DNA of 64,000 bases, taken from positions 13,654,001 through 13,718,000 of the forward strand of contig JAEMBT020000005.1 in assembly GCA_018873245.2 (NCBI GenBank). The letters are read 5' to 3'. Shown piece by piece: positions 57,321 to 64,000 of the stretch (its first letter is position 1; each line of letters begins with the position of its first letter). The notes beneath the pieces are model-generated. The model had not been told where the DNA came from. It saw only the letters and a program-made list of their open reading frames with translations, and made no database searches. Origin of the DNA: Archegozetes longisetosus. Its lineage: Eukaryota; Arthropoda; Arachnida; Sarcoptiformes; Trhypochthoniidae. The position numbers and the translations under genes were made by a program.

Positions 57321-57388
57321 CAATAGTGACTAAGTATTTGATACATTAATATTTATTGGTTTCTTAAGATAACAAAACTTTCGTCTAC

Positions 57389-59088
57389 CTAAACGTCTGT
57401 TGGAATCAACGTATTTAACACTTCTTGGATTGCATTTACTTCTATTTGAGTTTTACTTAACTTTATTGTGTTATTACTGATATTATTAGTCGTGTTATTA
57501 GCAGCGAAACTATTAATATTTTCATGAGTATTTGAATCCTTATCAATATTATAAACATTTTTATTACTGTTTGTATAACTTTCAGTATTACTTTTCGTGT
57601 CAGAACTTCTCTTATTATTAATATCTTGAGCGAAACACTCATATAAATGATTAATTTTGTTCACATCCAAATCAGTCGGACATTCGTTTGGCCGACATCT
57701 GAGATGAGGTATAGATTTGTTCGGAGTTATAGTTTTGAGACCATTCTTAGAGAAGGCATACTCCCTGTAGTGCATCACACTTAACAAATCATAAGGAAAT
57801 CCATTTTCATAAAAATATTCGCGCCTATGTTTACGAAACTCCCGTTCACGACCAGGTCTTATATTGTTCCAGTGTATATTCACGTATAGGTCACGATCGG
57901 GTCTTGATTGTTCGTGAATGAAACCGATTGAGTGCATCAATTCGTGGATTATTGTGTCCGAATTGAAACATCCTCTACCTGTTCAAAAGTAATTAGTTCG
58001 TTTCAAGTTTGAAAAGTATATTTACCGCTTGTATTGACTAGTAATGATAGTATTCAAGAAATATTTCCGTTAACTATAAATTTAATATTACTTCTTTTAA
58101 GCCTTAGACATCAATTTTTCAATTTATCACTTTCGATGATTAGAACTTTTTAAAAGTTTAATTTCATTTAAAACTATGTCTGAGAAGAATCTTTTTATGA
58201 CTAACCTCAAAGAAACTTCAGTTAAATGCCTTAAAATAAAATACTTTACTCCGTGATATTCAATATCCGGCATAAGAGTTAAACTTAAATTCTTGGGTTC
58301 ATACATATAAGAATAATTATCGAGTTATAAAAAATGGTTTATAACCAAATACATACCCAAATTAATCAATTGTCTTCCGCCTCTTTTGCCAACATGAGCC
58401 CCACATCCCCGACCTTTGATGATATGCACGTAATCGTTATCGAACCACTGTTTAGGCACAAACTTAATGCAAGTCTTCTTTTGAATAGAAATGATGCCTC
58501 GAGAAATTGCGTGTCTCTCCAAAGGCGTGAATTGTGTCTCAAGAATATAAGGAATTCTCCCTTTTGGCCACTTTGTAGCGACAAACATGACTTGTTTGAG
58601 CTCTTTCTTATCCATCATCATGTCTCCCTCGATGTATTTCATCTTTGACTCGGGATCTGCTTTTAATCCTTGCTTTTCTAGTTTTTCGAAGTGTTTTGTT
58701 GACATTTTTGCAGATCGCGACAATTCGTTATTTGTTAGATATGGTAAGTAGGTATCCATTATTAGCTCAACTTCTGGATTACGAAATAAAAGCATTTTAA
58801 GCATCAAATTTTGAGAAAAAATTTTGACTGTAAGTTTAGACTTTTATAACAGTTATAATAGTTACTACCGATAGAATAAATTCTGATTCTTAGAAAAATA
58901 ACTACTTAATTAAGTCTTATTTTGAATTTAAGATTAAGTGATTTTCACTATTTTATTGAAAATTGATTAAAAGTTGTATAAGTTTGCCTTATCTAATAAT
59001 TCATACCTTCCTCTAGTAGTATATCGTCGCAGAGTGTATCACAAACTAATGACTTAACTAAAACATAAATAAAAATTGTTGATAGCAT
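57389..59088 (-). CDS. Astacin-family zinc metalloprotease, three exons
   Basis: Exons on the minus strand: 59088-59007, 58827-58357 and 57978-57389 (introns of 179 and 378 nt, GT-AG, phases agree), giving 380 aa. Exon 1 is a signal peptide (MLSTIFIYVLVKSLVC). Exon 2 holds the propeptide with YIEGDM, whose Asp normally caps the zinc (aspartate switch), then the mature start WPKGRIPYIL. Exon 3 begins inside INLGRGCF and carries the zinc site HELMHSIGFIHEQSRPDRD (three His, catalytic Glu) and the Met-turn SVMHY. Catalytic-domain Cys are at TCIKF, GCGAH, GRGCF and the final LYEC, with an extra pair in RCRPNEC. After the domain comes about 75 residues rich in Asn, Ser and Thr and no CUB or EGF domain. 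It is likely a secreted digestive or matrix-processing protease; the substrate is unknown. Confidence 0.9.
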
Positions 59089-59884
59089 TTTATAAATATT
59101 TTATGCAAATTAAATATAAACAAATGTTTTAATCTTGAAAAATAGAAATTTAGTTTGAAAGTCGCTAACGTTTAACTAACGAAAGATTTTCTACAACCGT
59201 TTTTGCGTCAATAATTCGTTGTGAGCCTGAGATGACACAATTTCATCAATAAATTAATGAACTGATACTCAATAGAAAATTAAGATCTAATAACTTAATA
59301 ATTGTTAAGTGCCTATAATTTTCATGAGTTAATGGCTTCGATGACTATTTGTGTGTATCCGCCAAACCTTCCTCTTTGAATGACTTGTTTGGCTCAATAT
59401 TATTGATCTACTTATCATTAATTGATAGTCTTCCAGCAATTAATTCAATTAAATTGAATTAATCTCGAGACCGGTTTCCATTATTTAACTTTCAAAATGT
59501 ATGTCAAACTGAGCCTCACTTCAAGTAATGAAAAGTTAACTATTGAGCGATAAAGTATTGAAAACTTTTTAAATTAAATTTGTTTATCTAGTAAATTGAT
59601 TCCAATTAAAGATTAAGTGTTCGCTTAATCATTTGTATTTTGATTGAATAAGTTTTTATCTAAAACTCATCTCTAATTAACTGATTGAAGGAAAATTAAT
59701 TTGTTGAAAATATTTTTAATTAAAATATTTTCCTATACTTTCTCTCATTAATGGCATTGAACTTTCAATTACTATATTTATCAAAAAGAAACTTTTAATT
59801 AATCCTTCAATGAATTTTCATTGAAAATTTTCTTAAACTGACGAATTTTGAAACAAACAAAAATTGATTTTCAAAACCTAAGAA
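59089..59884. other. Divergent intergenic region, astacin / growth factor 1
   Basis: About 0.8 kb separates the start codons of the divergently transcribed astacin gene and the first PDGF/VEGF-like gene. The two promoters must lie here or overlap, but I see no distinct motif. The DNA is AT-rich with no ORF. Confidence 0.45.
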
Positions 59885-61310
59885 ATGCATTCTAAAAGTC
59901 CATTGTTTTTATCTCTTGTACTAATATGCGAAATTAATATAATTATAGAGATCAATTCATCAGAAATTGACTCATTGATTGCACTTCATGATCGCGTTAA
60001 GGATACTTTGGTTCAGGTGTTGATCAATGGTAAATGTGATGAACCCAAGCCTACGATAGTCTATGTCAATGACAGTACAAGTAAGACGTATCTACCGAGA
60101 GCCACAATTCTTCATCGGTGTAGTGATCAGTTCAGTTGTTGCCCGAATCCCAAACATTCGTGTCGAGCTGTCGGCCAGGAAGAAGTTGATATTGGATTCT
60201 ATACTCTTACCAAAGGGGACGATGGATTCACTGAGAGGTATAAATCATTCACAATTTGCTTTGAATGAAAATTTTTGGAGAGCAAAACTTTTCTTATAGA
60301 GTTAAAGAAGTTTCGCTTTACCTGCACGCTATATAAAAAAAACATTTGTCTTAAATCACTAAGTCTTATATAGTGTCCACTAAGCCATTTTGTTCTTATT
60401 TAAGCTCTTTTGCCTTTTTTAGACTTGAAGTAGTTTCTAAAATTTCGTTTTATCTCTAAAATTTGTTCAAATTAGGGGCATCGAAATTCTGCAATTCATT
60501 AATCACACAAAGTGCGGCTGTATTAGAAGTAATCAAACCTTAGTAAAAGATATCTTATTAACTTTGGACTCGAGTGGAAATAAGAAAATAAGCGATGAAA
60601 AAAATGATGTTATAGAAAAAGCTAATGACGAGCTAATAAATAATAAGGGAATCAACAATTTGCATAAAAATATAGTCACACAACACAATAAATCAATCAT
60701 TGAAGTAAACATTGATAATAAAAACACTACAATAAGTTCAACTACCAATATATCGACTACTGTTTTACCAGAAAAAAAGTTGCTTAACCCAAAAAATGAT
60801 ACAAATTCAAAGAATATCGAGACTGATAAGAATGAAAGTTCGCGAACTAATTATCCTTTCAATTTAACAAAAAATTTTTCGACAACAATAAAGCCACTGA
60901 TGACAATACCAGCAGAATCGAGTGGCTTAAACATAACAATAGAAAAGTTTACCGAAATTTCAAACACAAAATCAACAACATTGTTCACGCCGACATTCAC
61001 TACAACTAAGTCAACAAAATTTTTGACATCACTGAAGACTGTAAACCAGGCAACAAGTCCTACAAAACCAATTGGCTCAACTACTGAAACTTATATAAAG
61101 TCTTCTTCGACTACCCCTTCATCAAAAACTTGGTCTTCAACCACAAGCACTATAAATTACGATGAATTGGAACGAGAAGAAGATCTTAACCCTAAAAAAG
61201 ATGTTGTCTACAATGGTGTCAATTTTTTGTATACTAAAAGTATTGTTGTATTGCCTCGAACAACACCTTCGTTTAGATTCTGGCCAACTATTCATTCTAG
61301 TTGTGGATAA
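59885..61310 (+). CDS. PDGF/VEGF-like growth factor 1, two exons, Ser/Thr-rich tail
   Basis: Exons are 59885-60237 and 60476-61310 (238-nt GT-AG intron, phase 2), giving 395 aa. A signal peptide (PLFLSLVLICEINII) leads to a cystine-knot domain at residues 51-133: GKCDEP, YLPRATILHRC, SCCPNPKHSC, and after the splice INHTKCGC. This is the order of PDGF/VEGF-family (Pvf) ligands, which bind receptor tyrosine kinases as dimers. The Cys that normally follows 'P-x' before the RC (the VEGF 'PSC' half-cystine) is Ala here. After residue 140 the protein is a 250-residue tail dominated by Ser, Thr, Asn and Lys (e.g. STTETYIKSSSTTPSSK), mucin-like and probably O-glycosylated. It ends in an aromatic segment (FRFWPTIHSSCG). 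It is tandem with a second such gene 0.7 kb downstream. Confidence 0.85.
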
Positions 61311-62009
61311 AATTGCAAAAATATTTCAAATAGATTACGTCAATTTTAATATCTTTTTAGTGATCATATGAATTTAAATGTAATTTTTAAGTCATGCATT
61401 ATTTCAGTTGTTTGTGTAACAGATTTGAAAACTTTAAACAAACTCTTAAGCTTATTTCACAATCGAGTTTTCATGTATCTGCTTATAAGTCATGTCTTCA
61501 GGTTTATTAATAAAAGATTTGACTGAAAAAATATTTTTGTGAGAAATTCAAATATTTTCTAACATTAAATATGCGACCAAACTTTCTATAATAAGATAAT
61601 ATAGAAACAAAACTTAAGCTAACTTAATTTACATACAATTAGTAATTAGTTTCTATACAATTAAAGTTGTCCTTCGAAACCGATAGCAATATAGCTGTCA
61701 TTAAATCAAAGTAATAATATTTTATGTTCACTTCTATAGAGTTGATGACAAATAAAACGTTTAAATAAGATACGAACGCAGTTGTCCTTCACTTCTCCAC
61801 ATATTATCAGAAAATTTATCTTAAGTTCAACGGAGTTCCTTAATTTAAAAAATCATATAAAACTTTGAGAAGAATAAAACAGGAAAATCTTCTCACTTAA
61901 CTTTTCTCAACTTAAGTAAAAAGTTTTCTGAATAGCTAACAGCAGTGAAAATACGAACCAAAACAATCTGTTCTAAGTACTATCGTAAAAAGTTCGATCG
62001 GAATTTGAA
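61311..62009. other. Spacer between the two growth-factor genes
   Basis: Holds the 3' flank of growth factor 1 (AATAAA at about 61509) and the promoter region of the second gene. No other feature was seen. Confidence 0.45.
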
Positions 62010-63402
62010 GTGATGTCTAAAATAATCTGTCGTAGTGTTATTCGAGCTTTCATATTAATTTTTGGTATCAAGTCAACGGTAGCAAGTTGTATGAGTTCTC
62101 GAGCAAGTTCTGATTCCGATTGTTATTTGAATCATTTGGCGCGTGAAAATGTCATAAGAATGGGGATGGAAGGAGGATGTGATACACCTAGACAACAGAT
62201 TGTTTATCCACAAGATCCGGCTAAGATGTTTATGCCAAGAGGTCTGACTTGAAAAAAAAGTTTATTTTCTTATTTGATTAGCTCTTAAGCTCTATTTCTT
62301 TCACTATTGAAATGTCTTTCGATCTATAAACCACTCTCAAGTCACTTATTATGCTTTAAAAGATTCCAATTCAAGTGTACTCATAAGAAGTTTTAGTTAT
62401 AAGAATTTTTATTTATTGGATTTTTAAGAATATAATCGATTTTTTAGGCGCATTAAACTTTGTATAACTGTTTAAAACGCATTTTATTTGAGTAAGTTTT
62501 TATATAGTCGCAAATCTGAATCAAATTGTATTTGTTTAGTGAGATCGTATATAGAATTCTTTATAAATCGAGTTACTGATATAAAGGTTTAGCATTATTG
62601 GAAGCGTGCAGTTCACATAAAATTTATAACAGAGTCAAACAAGTATAGTTTTATTATCCGTTATACACAATAGATTCTGAGAGCTTCTGAGAAGCTACCT
62701 GTGTATTCATTTGACTCTTTTATAGAGCATAGAATATTTTCATAAAATTGACTTATCCTATTTGTCTAATTAACTCGGTTAATTATTAGTTTTATAACTC
62801 TTGTTTCTCTTTAAAACTTTTAAAGCTTAAAACCTTTCATGAATCAAAGTTTGCGTGACTTATTCTGCAATTTTAGGAACAATACTTTATCGATGCAATG
62901 ATCAGTCTGGTTGTTGTCCACAAAGGAGCATTCGTGTCAGGCAATAGCTGAAGAAGAACTTCGAGTTGCCTTCTACGCTATCGATTGTGGAGCAGGCGAT
63001 ATGAGACCAACACCGGAGTATGTAATGATGAAAAATCACACGAAATGCGGGTGTCGTCAAAAGATGGAAGACAACCAGGGTTCCGATTCAAGCATGAATT
63101 CCGTGGGAATGACGTCACCTCAAAGACTGTTCGATGCAGTCTGTGGTCAGGGAAGGCAATCTTCTTCTAATGGACAAAGACAACGAATGCCTTCTTATGG
63201 TCAGTCAAGTTATGATCTTCAGGGCTCAAGTTATGGACAGTCGCAGCAAATGCCGATGTCCTACAGTAGTCAAAGGTCGCAGTCAATGCCTTGTAGTAAA
63301 GATTCTCAGTCAACTCGACCTCTTATTGATGGTCAGGTCGTTCGTGGAACCATTCAATTGACTGTTGCCCCCAAAGGCCAACAGCCGTGTCCTTATGGAT
63401 AG
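62010..63402 (+). CDS. PDGF/VEGF-like growth factor 2, two exons, apparent frameshift
   Basis: Exon 1 is 62010-62241 (donor GTCTGA, weak) and exon 2 starts at 62877 after tattctgcaattttag, ending at the stop in 63400-63402. Exon 1 has a signal peptide (RAFILIFGIKSTVAS) and EGGCDTPRQQIVY...FMPRG. Exon 2 opens with TILYRCNDQSGCCP in one frame. The rest of the knot (KEHSCQAIAEEELRVAF..., MKNHTKCGC) is in another frame, reached only by a one-base shift at about 62921-62925; read straight, the first frame stops at 62943-62945. The tail is rich in Gln, Ser, Tyr and Gly (SSYGQSQQMPMSYSS), unlike the Thr-rich tail of gene 1. The intron also sits at a different place in the domain. Either a sequence error or a recent disabling mutation; the otherwise intact coding argues for error or very recent loss. 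Confidence 0.75.
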
Positions 63403-64000
63403 AGTAAGAACTAGCTGAGCTAATTTTTCAGTACTTTATTAGAAATTTTATCTTTTTCTTAATCCTAACAGCCATTTTTATCTTATTTGCATACTCAAAG
63501 ACAATGAAAGATTCCATAAATATGACCCTTTAAAGGAAACTTTCTTTCATTATAAATAATTTTAAAGTTTACAAGCCTTTAACCAATTTACTGCATGCGC
63601 TTAATGTCATTGTTGATTGATAATCAAATAATCCAACAAAAATAAAGCATAATTTATCAAACATTTAAAATGCTATCTTTAAGATAAGTCAGGTCTGGGA
63701 GACTCCTATTTTGCTAACCACCCCCTACTTTCACTAAATGAATCTTAAGACCAAGGGCCAATTGAGGATCTCCCAGGATTGGACTTGACCCCTCCCCTCC
63801 CACTACACTTAAATGCAAATGTGTATTGAAAGAGAACGTCTTTTAAAGAAATCAATCTATTGGGACCTTCCACTGTTTTTGAGTATACAAACTCGTATTC
63901 AATTTTCTTATAAACTGTTGATAAATTACCTTCAGCTGAAGAAACAATAGTTCAATTCAATGGCATTACAAATACTGAAAGATTTTTAGTTTCTAATAGT
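63403..64000. other. 3' flank of growth factor 2
   Basis: AT-rich with one GC-richer patch (63690-63810; ctgggagactcc, ccaccccctac, gatctcccagg, gacccctcccc) holding a ctgggaga/tctccca-type inverted pair, perhaps the edge of another element running past the window. No ORF. Confidence 0.35.

Noticed and set aside
60063..60299. Second plus-strand frame over growth factor 1
   Set aside because: Overlaps the cystine-knot exon in another frame; no signal or motif.
1..64000. tRNA, rRNA, CRISPR or bacterial operon features
   Set aside because: No cloverleaf-type A/B box pair, rRNA signature or spaced direct-repeat array was recognised; the DNA is eukaryotic.

Overview
The window is eukaryotic nuclear DNA: strongly AT-rich, with GT-AG introns and genes of animal type (a seven-helix neuropeptide-type receptor, histidine acid phosphatases, an astacin protease, PDGF/VEGF-like growth factors). 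Abundant cut-and-paste DNA transposon relics and degenerate TTAGG-like motifs suggest an arthropod. I lean towards a mite (Acari), but that is inference; no rRNA or other marker is present to settle it.

Layout. 1-5.5 kb: AT-rich DNA with transposon remnants (a helix-turn-helix transposase stub, a 434-bp piggyBac-type element in TTAA, a foldback element, an acidic transposase-like fragment) and a small GIY-YIG-like ORF. 6.0-7.35 kb, minus strand: membrane-anchored histidine acid phosphatase. 8.6-11.5 kb: a large foldback element followed by a pogo-type element. 13.2-39.1 kb, plus strand: one class A GPCR gene in seven coding exons, pieced together here from splice phases (about 357 aa). Its long introns carry a Tc1/mariner relic with a nested insertion, a mariner deletion derivative, a palindromic Tc1 derivative and several foldback elements. 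42.8-44.0 kb and 45.9-49.9 kb: more non-autonomous elements. 44.5-53.6 kb, plus strand: three more intronless acid phosphatases (one membrane-anchored, two predicted secreted). 55.4-57.3 kb: anonymous DNA, then a broken C2H2 zinc-finger pseudogene. 57.4-59.1 kb, minus strand: an astacin metalloprotease in three exons. 59.9-63.4 kb, plus strand: two tandem PDGF/VEGF-like genes, the second with an apparent one-base frameshift inside the cystine knot.

How the genes relate. The four phosphatases are one lineage-specific family, and the two growth-factor genes are a tandem pair. Astacin, growth factors and phosphatases all enter the secretory route, but nothing shows that they form one pathway. 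The dominant process in the noncoding DNA is amplification of non-autonomous DNA transposons, most flanked by TA (Tc1/mariner/pogo type) or TTAA (piggyBac type). I saw no tRNA, rRNA or CRISPR array, and no clearly new multi-gene system.
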